In this document: positions 41,491 to 50,212 of the stretch, one piece after another | How positions within the stretch are numbered: position 1 is the first letter of the stretch | Layout: every line of letters begins with the position of its first letter | Assembly (NCBI RefSeq): GCF_023156535.1 | Contig: NZ_JALNMH010000002.1 | Coordinates: 248,001-312,000 of the forward strand | DNA: 64,000 nucleotides | Direction: 5' to 3' | Source: Pseudomarimonas salicorniae | GTDB lineage: Bacteria > Pseudomonadota > Gammaproteobacteria > Xanthomonadales > Xanthomonadaceae | Position numbers and translations under genes: made by a program | The notes under the pieces: model-generated | The model's database searches: none | Seen by the model: the letters and a program-made list of their open reading frames with translations, nothing else | Told to the model about the DNA's origin: nothing

Positions 41491-42605
41491 GCGCGGCACC
41501 GACGGTCGGCATCGTCGGCCTGGCCGGCGCCTACGGACGCTGGCTGGAGCGCTTCTTCCGCGAACGCATGGGCCTTGCGGTGATCGGCTGCGATCCCGCG
41601 CTGCCCGACGGCCCCTCTGCCCGCGAGGTTCGCGACCGCGCCGACGTGCTGCTGTTCGCGGTGCCGATCCGCCACACCGCACGGATCATCGCCGAGCTGG
41701 CGGCGGACATGCCCGAACGCGGCGTTCCGCCGCTATGGCTTGACGTCACCTCGATCAAGCAGGCACCGGTGGCAGCCATGCAGGCCGCGCCGGTCGAGGT
41801 GCTCGGCCTGCATCCGATGGCGGCACCGCCCAAGTCGCCCACCCTGAAGGGTCGCGTGCTGGTGGTCTGCGAGGGGCGCCTCGATCACTGGCGTGGCTTC
41901 ACCGGTCGCCTGCTCGATGCGCTGGAAGCGCAGTGCGTGCACTGTGCGCCCACCGAGCACGACCAGATCATGGCCCGCGTGCAGGCGCTGGCCCATGCCG
42001 CCATCCTCTCGCTGGCCGGCGTGCTGGCCGAGGACGAGGCCCCGCTCTCTCCGCCCGCGGCACTCCTGCCCTACCGCACGCCGATCTTCGAGCTGGCCAA
42101 CGCGATGATGACGCGGATCCTGTCCAGCAACCCGCAGATATACGAGGACATCCAGTTCGGCAGCCAGGCGGTCGCACCGATCCTCGATCGGCTCGCCGTC
42201 CGCACCCGGGCGCTGGCGGACCTGGTCGCCGACGGCGACGAGGCCGCCCGCGAGGCCTTCCGCACACGCTTCCTCGACGCGCCCAGAAGTGCCTTCGGGG
42301 GCGCCCCGCTCGGCGAGGGCAATGCCGGGTTCGAGCGCCTCGCCTGGCTGCTGGCCGATCTTGCCGAGCCGCGCTGTCTGGCCCTGCACCTGCCCGAGGA
42401 CCGACCCGGCGCGCTGCGCGCGGTGCTCGCCGATTTCGAACAGCACGGCATCAGCATCGAGTCCATCCACTCATCGCGCAGCCCGGAAGGCGATGTGCAG
42501 TTCCGGATCGGCTTCTCCCGCCAGCAGGACGACACCGCCATCCGCGCGGCCAGCGCGAGGCTGGAGACCGCGGGTCTCGCCTGCGTGATCTCGCTCCAGC
42601 TTTAG
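41487..42605 (+). CDS. tyrA: Prephenate dehydrogenase with C-terminal ACT domain
   Basis: A 372-residue NAD(P)-dependent dehydrogenase of tyrosine synthesis. The Rossmann motif GIVGLAGAYGRWLERFF is at about 8-24, HPMAAPPKSPTLKGRVLVVC marks the prephenate-binding part, and an ACT domain follows (about 290-372, ALHLPEDRPGALRAVLADF). The glycine-rich loop GLAGAYG departs from the standard GxGxxG. The ATG overlaps the ilvA stop, so it is co-transcribed with the branched-chain genes although it serves another pathway. A chorismate mutase domain is absent. Confidence 0.85.
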   Translation: MSAAPTVGIVGLAGAYGRWLERFFRERMGLAVIGCDPALPDGPSAREVRDRADVLLFAVPIRHTARIIAELAADMPERGVPPLWLDVTSIKQAPVAAMQAAPVEVLGLHPMAAPPKSPTLKGRVLVVCEGRLDHWRGFTGRLLDALEAQCVHCAPTEHDQIMARVQALAHAAILSLAGVLAEDEAPLSPPAALLPYRTPIFELANAMMTRILSSNPQIYEDIQFGSQAVAPILDRLAVRTRALADLVADGDEAAREAFRTRFLDAPRSAFGGAPLGEGNAGFERLAWLLADLAEPRCLALHLPEDRPGALRAVLADFEQHGISIESIHSSRSPEGDVQFRIGFSRQQDDTAIRAASARLETAGLACVISLQL

Positions 42606-42641
42606 CCCGAAAGGCCAGGGCGCAGGCCGAGCGGCTGCTTC

Positions 42642-43481
42642 GGGCGCAAATTTGCCGTTCGCCCTGGCCGGCGAAACGGGCCTTTGTTCTGGACCCAGAG
42701 CCAGATCAAAGATCAACATCAAGGGCGTTTCGAACCGTCCTTCGGCCGGCCCGAGTCACTTCTCTTTGCGTGCCCAAAGAGAAGTAACCAAGAGAAAGGG
42801 CACCCCGGTCAGGCGCCTTCCGGGCTTCCTGCCCTCCAGGTACGCGGTCGGGTTCCGGGGTTTTTCGATAGCACGTCCTTGTCCTGGCGAAAAACACGCG
42901 CGCATCGTGCGCGCGTCCCTGCGGGCTCCTGCTGGGCATGGCCATCCTGGCCATGCTTATTCCAGCAGGTCCGGCCACGGGCATTCCGTGCCCGTGGCGT
43001 TCGCCGGGGCGACGCATGCGTCGCCTTTGTCCGGCTCACCCTCCACCCGCCCGCCGCCAGACAGGGGCCCCGTTGATCGGCCTTCCTGGCCGCACAGCCT
43101 GTGGACCGGTCGGGCAAGGCTTTTCAGGCGGCGTGTCGCGGAACGCGGCCCTCGAAACTCAAAGACCTCAACGCGCGTGGGTCCCGTGTGCAGCGCCGAG
43201 TAGCGCAGGAAACCGGCGGGGAAAGGCGTGGATGTTTGAGCGCAGGGATGCGCGAGTTCACGCCGGCCGCCGGGTTCCGAGCAACGCAGGGCACCGGCAT
43301 TGCGCAGCAATGACGGCGCGGAAGTCGGGTCGGCTTCTCTTTGGTTACTTTCTCTTGCCGATCAAGAGAAAGTGACTCGGGCCGACCGAAGGTCGGTCTG
43401 AAAGCTCTTGATCCTGTTCTTGATCTGGCTTCGCCCGAAAGGCCCAGTTCGCCGGCCAGGGCGAACGGCAAGAATGCGCCC
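42642..43481. repeat. Large intergenic repeat element, copy 2 (840 bp)
   Basis: Same ends and outer ~150-bp inverted arms as copy 1 (1793-2517), filling the convergent gap between tyrA and rsmE. The core differs from copy 1: from about 42856 to 43060 it holds a row of hairpins, including TTTTTCG...CGAAAAA, ACGCGCGC-ATCG-TGCGCGCGT-type arms, CCTGCTGG...CCAGCAGG enclosing GCATGGCCA-TCC-TGGCCATGC, CCACGGGCA-TTCCG-TGCCCGTGG, and GGCGACGCATGCGTCGCC. The distal ~400 bp again match copy 1. No coding gene. Confidence 0.8.
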
Positions 43482-43513
43482 AACTCCTTCTACTGCGGGC
43501 CCGGCTCGCCGGG

Positions 43514-44248
43514 CTAGCCGAGGTCCCCCCAGCGCGCCTGCAGCACGGCGAGCGCGGTGAGGCCGGCGGTTTCGGTGCGCAGCACGCGCGGGCCGAGGCG
43601 GGCGGGGGTGAAGCCCGCTGCGGCCGCGGTCTGCAGGTCGCGCTCGCCCAGGCCACCTTCCGGACCGATCAGCAGCTGGACCGCTGCCGCGCTGTCGAGG
43701 TCGAGCGCAGCCAGCGCGGCGAGGGCGCCCGGCGACAGGGTGAGGCGTTGGCCGGCCGGGAGCCGGGCCAGGGCGGATGAAAGCGACTCCAGCGGCGCGA
43801 GCCGCGGCACGCGGGCCCGGCCGGATTGCTCCGCTGCACCGCGCAGCACGCCCAGCCAGTGGGCATGGCGGCGCTCGGCGCGCTCACCGTCAAGGCGCAC
43901 CTCGGTGCGTTCGGTGATGACCGGCCAGATCTCGGCCACGCCCAGCTCGCAGGCTTTCTGCAGGATCAGGTCCATCTTCTCGCCCCGGGCCACGCCCTGC
44001 AGCAGGGTGATCGACAGCGCCGATTCGGCCGCGTTGCGCTGCGCGGCGCCGACCCGCACCCGGCACAGCTGCTTTCGCGCCTCCTCAACGGTCGAGGGAT
44101 AGTCGAAGCCATCGCCGTTGAACAGGGTTACCGCCGCACCGGGGCCCAGGCGCAGCACGCGCACCAGGTGGCCGGCCGCCACGTCAGGCAGTTCCATCGA
44201 AGCGCCCTCGGCGAGCGGCAGGTCAACGAAGCAGCGGACCTCACGCAT
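43514..44248 (-). CDS. rsmE: 16S rRNA (uracil-1498-N3) methyltransferase
   Basis: SPOUT-family methyltransferase that modifies U1498 of 16S rRNA. The protein has 244 residues. HLVRVLRLGPGAAVTLFNG is the N-terminal PUA-like part. GEKMDLILQKACELGVAEIWPV and the knot motifs LLIGPEGGLGERD and LGPRVLRTETAG define the family. It overlaps the end of bioA by 8 bp and is the second gene of that leftward pair. Confidence 0.96.
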   Translation of the reverse strand: MREVRCFVDLPLAEGASMELPDVAAGHLVRVLRLGPGAAVTLFNGDGFDYPSTVEEARKQLCRVRVGAAQRNAAESALSITLLQGVARGEKMDLILQKACELGVAEIWPVITERTEVRLDGERAERRHAHWLGVLRGAAEQSGRARVPRLAPLESLSSALARLPAGQRLTLSPGALAALAALDLDSAAAVQLLIGPEGGLGERDLQTAAAAGFTPARLGPRVLRTETAGLTALAVLQARWGDLG

Positions 44249-45593
44249 CGTCGTCTCCCGCTACATGCAGGATGGCGCTGGCGGTGACCTCGCCGAGCCG
44301 GGCGATGCCCTCGACATCGATGCAGTAGGGCGGCATCCAGTACAGGACATCGCCCAGCGGGCGCAGCAGAACGCCCTGTTCCAGGGCATGCACGTAGGCG
44401 CGGCGGCCGCGGCGCTGCTCTGCGGGGTGCGGGCTGCGGTCGCTGCGCGCCATCTCGACGGCGAGGATCATGCCGCACTGGCGCACCTCGGCGACGCCGG
44501 GCAGGGCGGCCAAGGGTTCGGCCGCTTCAGCCATCAGGCTGGCCCGCTCGCGGTTGCGTTCCAGAACCTCGTCGCTGTCGAAGATGGAAAGGCTGGCCAG
44601 CGCGGCCGCGCAGGCGATCGGGTTGCCGGTATAGCTGTGCGAATGCAGGAAGGCGCGCTCGCGGCTGTCGTCGAGGAAGCGCTCGTACACGGCGTCTCCG
44701 GTGAGCACCGCGGCCAGCGGCAGGAAGCCGCCGGTGATCCCCTTGGACAGGCAGAGAAAGTCCGGCGTGATCCCGGCCTGCTCGCAGGCGAAGAGGGTGC
44801 CGGTGCGGCCGAAGCCGACCGCGATCTCGTCGGCGATCAGGTGCACGCCGTGCGCCGCGCAGAGTCGCCTGGCCTCGCGCAGATAGGCCGGGTGATGCAT
44901 GCGCATGCCGCCGGCGCACTGCACCAGGGGTTCGACGATCAGGGCGGAGATCTCCTCGCCCATGTCCTCCAGCGTCGCGCCGAGGGCCGCTGCGGCGCGC
45001 AGGGCGCAGGCCTCCTCGTCCTCGCCCGCGGCGCGGTACCAGGCGTCCGGCGAGGGCACGAAGTGCGGCTTCATCATCAGCGGCGCATAGGTGCGCCGGT
45101 ACAGCGGGATGTCGGTCACCGCCAGCGCGCCCAGCGTCTCGCCGTGGTAGCTGTTGGACAGGGCAAGGAAGCGGGTGCGCCGCTCGTCGCCGCCGTTGCG
45201 ATGGGCGTGGAAGCTCATCTTCAGCGCGACCTCGACCGCGGCCGAGCCGTTGTCGGCGTAGAAGACCTTGTCCAGCCCGGGTGGCGCGCGCTGCAGCAGG
45301 GCCTCGGCGAGTTCGATCGCCGGGGCGTGGCTGAAGCCGGCGAGGATCACCTGCTCCAGCCGCGCGGCCTGCTCGGCGATGGCCGCCGCGATGCGCGGCT
45401 CGGCGTGGCCGAACAGGTTGGTCCACCAGGAGCTGACCGCGTCGAGGTAGCGGCGCCCGTCGTAGCCTTCCAGCCAGACGCCCTCGCCGCGCCGGATCGG
45501 GATCAGCGGCGACCCTTCGTGGTGTTCCTGCATCTGGGTACAGGGGTGCCAGAGCACCCTGAGGTCGCGTTCACGCCATGCCGCCGCGTCCAT
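44241..45593 (-). CDS. bioA: Adenosylmethionine-8-amino-7-oxononanoate aminotransferase
   Basis: PLP aminotransferase of biotin synthesis that uses S-adenosylmethionine as amino donor. The protein has 450 residues. RDLRVLWHPCTQMQEH and WWTNLFGHAEPRI are the BioA signatures that distinguish it from other class III enzymes. The PLP-binding part has LIADEIAVGFGRTGTLF and the lysine in CLSKGITGGFLPL. It starts 40 bp from the divergent gspG and is followed by rsmE with an 8-bp overlap. Confidence 0.95.
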   Translation of the reverse strand: MDAAAWRERDLRVLWHPCTQMQEHHEGSPLIPIRRGEGVWLEGYDGRRYLDAVSSWWTNLFGHAEPRIAAAIAEQAARLEQVILAGFSHAPAIELAEALLQRAPPGLDKVFYADNGSAAVEVALKMSFHAHRNGGDERRTRFLALSNSYHGETLGALAVTDIPLYRRTYAPLMMKPHFVPSPDAWYRAAGEDEEACALRAAAALGATLEDMGEEISALIVEPLVQCAGGMRMHHPAYLREARRLCAAHGVHLIADEIAVGFGRTGTLFACEQAGITPDFLCLSKGITGGFLPLAAVLTGDAVYERFLDDSRERAFLHSHSYTGNPIACAAALASLSIFDSDEVLERNRERASLMAEAAEPLAALPGVAEVRQCGMILAVEMARSDRSPHPAEQRRGRRAYVHALEQGVLLRPLGDVLYWMPPYCIDVEGIARLGEVTASAILHVAGDDDA

Positions 45594-45633
45594 GCCTTGC
45601 TACCATCCGCCGCGAGTTGCCAAGAGACCCCGA

Positions 45634-46092
45634 ATGATCCGTCCCAGCCGGCTGTGTGTCCAACCCGTCCCGCGCTTCCAGCGTGGATTCACCCTGATCG
45701 AGATCCTGGTCGTCGTGGTGATCCTCGGCATCCTCGCCACCATCGTCGTGCCGCGCTTCCTCGACAAGCCGGACGAGGCGCGGGTGGCCCGGGCGCGAAC
45801 CGACATCCAGGCCCTGACCACGGCGCTGAACCTCTACCGGCTGGACAACTTCGCATACCCCAGCACCGAGCAGGGCCTGCAGGCGCTGGTGTCGGCGCCC
45901 TCGGGCAGCCCGGCGGCGCCGAACTGGCGCCAGGGTGGCTATATTGACCGCCTGCCCAAGGACCCCTGGGGTGGCGAGTACCGCTATCTCAGCCCGGGCC
46001 AGCGCGGCGACTTCGACCTCTACAGCTTCGGCGCCGACGGTCAGCCGGGGGGTGACGGGGCCGCTGCCGACATCGGCAACTGGGGCGAGTGA
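45634..46092 (+). CDS. gspG: Type II secretion major pseudopilin GspG
   Basis: Main subunit of the type II secretion pseudopilus, 152 residues. The prepilin peptidase site is RG/FTLIEILVVVVILG, with Glu at +5. The C-terminal calcium-loop region contains RLPKDPWGGEYRYLSPG and FGADGQPGGDGAAADIGNW, characteristic of GspG. I chose the ATG at 45634; it leaves a 24-residue leader, longer than usual. It is the first gene of gspG-N here; gspE and gspF, which often precede it, are absent. Confidence 0.95.
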   Translation: MIRPSRLCVQPVPRFQRGFTLIEILVVVVILGILATIVVPRFLDKPDEARVARARTDIQALTTALNLYRLDNFAYPSTEQGLQALVSAPSGSPAAPNWRQGGYIDRLPKDPWGGEYRYLSPGQRGDFDLYSFGADGQPGGDGAAADIGNWGE

Positions 46093-46598
46093 ACGGCCGC
46101 CAGCGCGGGCTCAGCCTGATCGAACTGCTGGTTGTGCTGGCGGTGGTCGGCGCCGTGCTCGGCGCGATCAGCCTGTCGCTGGGCAGCCGCCCCGAGCGTC
46201 TGCTGGAGAACACCGCCCGCCGCGTCGAGGCCCTGATCGGCCTTGCCTGCGAGCGGGCCGTGCTGACCGGGCTGGACATGGGCTGGCGTTTCGAGCCGGA
46301 GGGCTGGCGCTTTGGCTTCCTGCGCCCGGATGGCTGGCAGGAGGTTGGCGAGGACAGCGGCGACGAGCTGCGTCCGCGGCGCTGGGAGCAGGGCATGGCG
46401 TTCGATCTGCGCCGCGACGGCCTGCTGGTCGATCCGGCTGCCGATCCGCTGCAGCCTCAGCTGCTCTGCGTCGCCTCCGGCGAGATGACCCCCTTCGAGC
46501 TGGAGTTGCGCCACGCCGGCAGCGCCGTACGCTGGCGCCTGCAGGGCGAGGCCGACGGCGCGCTTACCCTCGAGCCGATCACTCCGGCGCCGCGATGA
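46089..46598 (+). CDS. gspH: Type II secretion minor pseudopilin GspH
   Basis: A 169-residue minor pseudopilin. The cleavage site is RG/LSLIELLVVLAVVG. The C-terminal GspH domain includes GWRFEPEGWRFGFLRPDGW. GTG start overlapping the gspG stop (GTGA). Confidence 0.9.
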   Translation: MNGRQRGLSLIELLVVLAVVGAVLGAISLSLGSRPERLLENTARRVEALIGLACERAVLTGLDMGWRFEPEGWRFGFLRPDGWQEVGEDSGDELRPRRWEQGMAFDLRRDGLLVDPAADPLQPQLLCVASGEMTPFELELRHAGSAVRWRLQGEADGALTLEPITPAPR

Positions 46599-46990
46599 AT
46601 CGCTCGCGACCGGTCAAGTCGCTAGCCCGGCGCAGCCGCGGCTTCACCCTGCTCGAGGTGCTGGTCGCCCTGCTCCTGCTCTCACTGGCCATGGTCGCCC
46701 TGGTCCGCAGCGTTGGTCAGGAAGCGTCGGCGCTGGGCCAGCAGCGCGAGGCCACGCTGGCGCAGTGGGTGGCCGCCAACCGGCTTGCCGAGCTGCGCCT
46801 GGCTCGCGACCTGCCGCGCAGCGGGCAGGCCCAGGGGCGCAGCCGGCTGGGCGGGCGCGATTGGCGCTGGCAGCTCGATGCCCGGGCCACCGATACGCCG
46901 GGCCTGCTGCAGGTCGAGCTGCGCGTCTACGACGAGGGCGCGGACGCGGCCCTGCCTGCCGCAACCCTGCTCGGGTTCTACCGCCAATGA
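46595..46990 (+). CDS. gspI: Type II secretion minor pseudopilin GspI
   Basis: A 131-residue minor pseudopilin, with cleavage site RG/FTLLEVLVALLLLS. The short C-terminal domain with WVAANRLAELRL is typical of GspI, which nucleates the pseudopilus tip with GspJ and GspK. ATGA overlap with gspH. Confidence 0.92.
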   Translation: MNRSRPVKSLARRSRGFTLLEVLVALLLLSLAMVALVRSVGQEASALGQQREATLAQWVAANRLAELRLARDLPRSGQAQGRSRLGGRDWRWQLDARATDTPGLLQVELRVYDEGADAALPAATLLGFYRQ

Positions 46991-47583
46991 GGCCCAGCCG
47001 CGGATTCAGCCTGCTCGAGGTGCTGGTCGCCGTGGCCCTGTTTGCCCTGGCCATGGGCCTGGCCTACGGCGGCCTGGATGCCGTGGTCCGCGGCCGCGCC
47101 CAGCTGCAGGAAGAGGCCGCCCGGCTGGCCGAGCTGCAGCGCGTGGTCGGCCTGCTGGAGCGTGACCTGCGCGCCGCCGTGCCGCGCGGGGTCAGGCTCG
47201 GCGACCTGCGCCAGCTGCCGGCCCTGCTGATCGATCCCGACGGTATCGAACTCACCCGATCAGGCCACGCCAATCGCCTTGCCCAGCCGCGCGCCGAGCT
47301 GGAGCGGGTGCGCTGGACGCTGCAGGAAGGGGGCCTTGCCCGGACCCGCTTTGTCGCCCTCGACCGCGGCGGCAGCGAGCGCCCGCGTGAGGATGCCGTA
47401 CTGCAAGGGGTCTCCGCCCTCGACGTCGAGGCCCTGACCCTCGATGGCCGCTGGGTCAATCGCTGGCCGCTGCCCGGCGCGCGGGAGGACGACTGGCCGC
47501 GCGCGGTGCGCATCGGCTTTGAGGTCGACGGCCTCGGCCGCATCGAGCGGGTGCTGGAGCTGGCCGAGGCGGTGCAGCCGTGA
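46987..47583 (+). CDS. gspJ: Type II secretion minor pseudopilin GspJ
   Basis: A 198-residue minor pseudopilin, with cleavage site RG/FSLLEVLVAVALFA. The rest fits the GspJ tip subunit, including LERDLRAAVPRGVR. ATGA overlap with gspI and GTGA overlap with gspK. Confidence 0.92.
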   Translation: MRPSRGFSLLEVLVAVALFALAMGLAYGGLDAVVRGRAQLQEEAARLAELQRVVGLLERDLRAAVPRGVRLGDLRQLPALLIDPDGIELTRSGHANRLAQPRAELERVRWTLQEGGLARTRFVALDRGGSERPREDAVLQGVSALDVEALTLDGRWVNRWPLPGAREDDWPRAVRIGFEVDGLGRIERVLELAEAVQP

Positions 47584-48518
47584 CGCGTCGAAGCCGCCAG
47601 CGGCCCGGTCGCGAGCGCGGCGTCGCCCTGCTGGCGGCGATCGTGGTGGTGGCCCTGGCCACCGTGCTGGTCGCGGCCCTGCTCGACCAGGGTGAGCAGT
47701 CGCGGGCACGCAGCCGCAACCTGCTGCGCGCCGAGCAGACCTGGCAGCTGGCGCTGGGCGCCGAGTACTGGGCCATGGACGCCCTGCGCCGCGACTACGA
47801 GGCCCGGCCCGAGTTCGACGCCCGCGGTGACGGCTGGAGCCAGCCGCTGCCGCCGGTGCCATTGCCGGGCGGTCAGCTGCTCGGCCGGCTGCGCGATGCC
47901 GGCGCCTGCCTCGACCTCAATCGGCTGGCCGATGCCGCCGCCGCGCCCCTGCAGAGGCAGCGGCTTGAGCGCCTGCTGCGCGCGCTGGAGCTGGACCCGC
48001 GTCTGCTGCCGGCTATCGTCGACTGGATCGACGCCAATGCCATGCCGGAGACCGGCGGCGCCGAGGACGGCCGCTATCTGGCGCGCAATCCGGCCTATCG
48101 AGCCGCCAACCGGCCGATGGCCCACATCTCCGAGCTGCGCCTGGTCGACGGCGTCGACGGCAAGGTCTACGAGCGCCTCGCTCCGCACGTCTGCGCCCTG
48201 CCCGAGCCTGCGCCGATGAACCTCAACTTCCTCACTCCGCCGCTGTGGATGAGCCTGTCCGACGAGATCACCGCGCAGACCGCCCAGCAGCTGTGGCGCG
48301 ATGGCCAGGCCAACTACCAGCAGCCCGACCAACTGCGCGACGAGGCCCAGCGCCTGGGCTTCGCCCCGCCGCCGCTGGAAGGCCTCTCGGTGCACAGCAC
48401 CTGGTTTGCGCTGGAGGCCGAGGTCGACGTCGACGGTCTGCCGTTCCAGTACGCCGCCCTGATCCGCCGCGACCGCGCCGGGCTGCGCACCCACGTCCGC
48501 CTGCGCGGGCGCTGGTAG
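47580..48518 (+). CDS. gspK: Type II secretion minor pseudopilin GspK
   Basis: Large tip pseudopilin of 312 residues. It begins ERG/VALLAAIVVVALATVL, and as expected for GspK the +5 glutamate is missing. LLPAIVDWIDANAMPETGGAE and NPAYRAANRPMAHISELRLV are the family blocks. Two cysteines (about 109 and 204) may form a disulfide. GTG start overlapping the gspJ stop. Confidence 0.93.
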   Translation: MTRRSRQRPGRERGVALLAAIVVVALATVLVAALLDQGEQSRARSRNLLRAEQTWQLALGAEYWAMDALRRDYEARPEFDARGDGWSQPLPPVPLPGGQLLGRLRDAGACLDLNRLADAAAAPLQRQRLERLLRALELDPRLLPAIVDWIDANAMPETGGAEDGRYLARNPAYRAANRPMAHISELRLVDGVDGKVYERLAPHVCALPEPAPMNLNFLTPPLWMSLSDEITAQTAQQLWRDGQANYQQPDQLRDEAQRLGFAPPPLEGLSVHSTWFALEAEVDVDGLPFQYAALIRRDRAGLRTHVRLRGRW

Positions 48519-48561
48519 GAAGCCCGGGTTACACTGCGGGGCTTTCCCGCCAGGGCCATCC

Positions 48562-49701
48562 ATGTCGCACCACCACCTCGTTCGCTGCCTGCCCGACGGC
48601 ACCAGCGAATGGCTGTCGCTGAACCGCGAGGGACGCATCCTGTCCGGGCCGCAGCCCGGCCTGCCGTCCTCGCCGGCCGAGCGGACCAGCCTGGTGCTGC
48701 CGGCCGAACAGGTGCTCTGCCTTTCCGCCCCGCGCGTGGCGCGCAGCCCCGCGGCCCTGGCCCAGGCCCTGCCGTATGCCATCGAGGAGCAGCTGGCGGC
48801 ACCGGTGGAGTCCCTGCACGTCGCCTTCGACGCAGCGGCCGCCGGCGACCGGGTGCCGGCCGCCGTGGTCGATGCCGAGGCCCTGCGCCGGCGGCTCGAC
48901 GACCTCGCCGAGTCCGGACTGGCCGTCGATGCCTGCCACGCCGAATGGCAGCTGCTGCCGGGCGAGGGCAGCCGGATCTGGCTGGAGCGCGGCCGCGTCC
49001 TGCTGGTCGACGAGCGCCGCGCCCTTTGCCTGCCCGAGGCGGACCTGCCCGCGCTCGGCGACTGGCTGCGCGACCAGGGGTTCGATCCGCAGGCCCTGTC
49101 CCGCTTCCGCGCCGACGGCGCCGCGGCGCCCGGCGAGCAGCCGGTCGATGCGCCGCTGGCGACGCTTGCGGCCCAACTGGGGCGGCGTCCCTTCAATCTG
49201 CTGCAGGGCAGCTTTGCGCCGCGCCGCCGCTCGCAGCGCCAGCAGACCCTGTGGCGTCTGGCCGCGGCCTTCGTGCTGGGCGCGCTGGCCCTTGGCACCG
49301 CCCTGCCGCTGGTCGAGCGCGGCATGCTGGAGCGGCACGTCGAGTCCCGGCAGGCCGAGATGTCGCGTCTGCTGCAGCAGGCCGTGCCCTCGGTCACGCG
49401 GGTGGTCGACCCGGTGGCCCAGATGCGCACCGCCCTGCGCCAGACCGGCGCCGGCAGTGACGGACTGGAGCTGCTCACCCGCGTGGCCCCTCTGCTCGCC
49501 GGCGGCACGCGGACCACGCTCGACGCCGTGGAGTATCGCGCCGGTACCCTCGAGATGACCGTGATCGCCGCCGATGTGGCGACCCTGGATGGGCTGCGCG
49601 AGCGGCTGGTGCAGCAGGGACTGAAGGCCGAGCTGACCGCGGCCAATCCGGGTTCGCAGGGCGTCGAGGGCCGGCTGCGGATCAGCGGGGGTGGAGCATG
49701 A
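48562..49701 (+). CDS. gspL: Type II secretion inner-membrane protein GspL
   Basis: A 379-residue inner-membrane platform protein. The N-terminal ~230 residues form the actin-like cytoplasmic domain that binds the GspE ATPase (ALPYAIEEQLA is its hallmark). A membrane helix lies at about 232-252, followed by the ferredoxin-like periplasmic domain. It follows gspK by 43 bp and its stop overlaps gspM. Confidence 0.92.
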   Translation: MSHHHLVRCLPDGTSEWLSLNREGRILSGPQPGLPSSPAERTSLVLPAEQVLCLSAPRVARSPAALAQALPYAIEEQLAAPVESLHVAFDAAAAGDRVPAAVVDAEALRRRLDDLAESGLAVDACHAEWQLLPGEGSRIWLERGRVLLVDERRALCLPEADLPALGDWLRDQGFDPQALSRFRADGAAAPGEQPVDAPLATLAAQLGRRPFNLLQGSFAPRRRSQRQQTLWRLAAAFVLGALALGTALPLVERGMLERHVESRQAEMSRLLQQAVPSVTRVVDPVAQMRTALRQTGAGSDGLELLTRVAPLLAGGTRTTLDAVEYRAGTLEMTVIAADVATLDGLRERLVQQGLKAELTAANPGSQGVEGRLRISGGGA

Positions 49702-50177
49702 GGGCCTGGTGGCAGGGTCTGGCCGAGCGCGAACGCCGCCTTGTCCGCTTCGGCGCCGGGCTGGCCCTTTTGATGCTCTGGTTCGGACTGCTGTTCGCCC
49801 CGGCCCGCGAGGCCCGTGATCAATGGCGGCAGCGTGCCGAGTCCGCCGATGCCGCGCTGCGCTGGATGCAGGCCGCGGCCAGCCAGCTGTCGGCGCGACC
49901 GGCCGCGCCGGCAGCGCTTGACGACCGTCGCTCGCTGCTGGCGCGGGTCGACGAGGGCGCACGCAGCGCCGGCCTCGGCACCTCGCTGCTGCGGGTCGAG
50001 CCACTGGCCAACGGCCGCGTCCGCATCCAGCTTCAGGCCGCGCCCTTCGACCAGACCATGGACTGGCTGCAGCCGCTGCGCGCCCAGGGCGTCCAGGTCG
50101 AGGAGCTGTCCGTGCAGCGCAGCACCGGCGTCGGCCTGGTCGATGCGCGGATCACGCTGGCCGCGCCGGGCGGCTAG
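49698..50177 (+). CDS. gspM: Type II secretion inner-membrane protein GspM
   Basis: A 159-residue bitopic protein: short cytoplasmic start, helix at about 17-35 (LALLMLWFGLLFAPA), then a periplasmic ferredoxin-like domain. It begins WWQGLAERERRLVRFGA, the usual GspM opening. It pairs with GspL. ATGA overlap with gspL. Confidence 0.9.
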   Translation: MRAWWQGLAERERRLVRFGAGLALLMLWFGLLFAPAREARDQWRQRAESADAALRWMQAAASQLSARPAAPAALDDRRSLLARVDEGARSAGLGTSLLRVEPLANGRVRIQLQAAPFDQTMDWLQPLRAQGVQVEELSVQRSTGVGLVDARITLAAPGG

Positions 50178-50212
50178 GACAACGATTCAATCTGTTCAGG
50201 AGACATGGCTCG

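Noticed and set aside
47064-49823. A ~920-codon open frame on the - strand across gspJ-gspM
   Set aside because: Shadow of the gsp genes; its composition is low-complexity Arg/Ser/Pro and it shows no domain.
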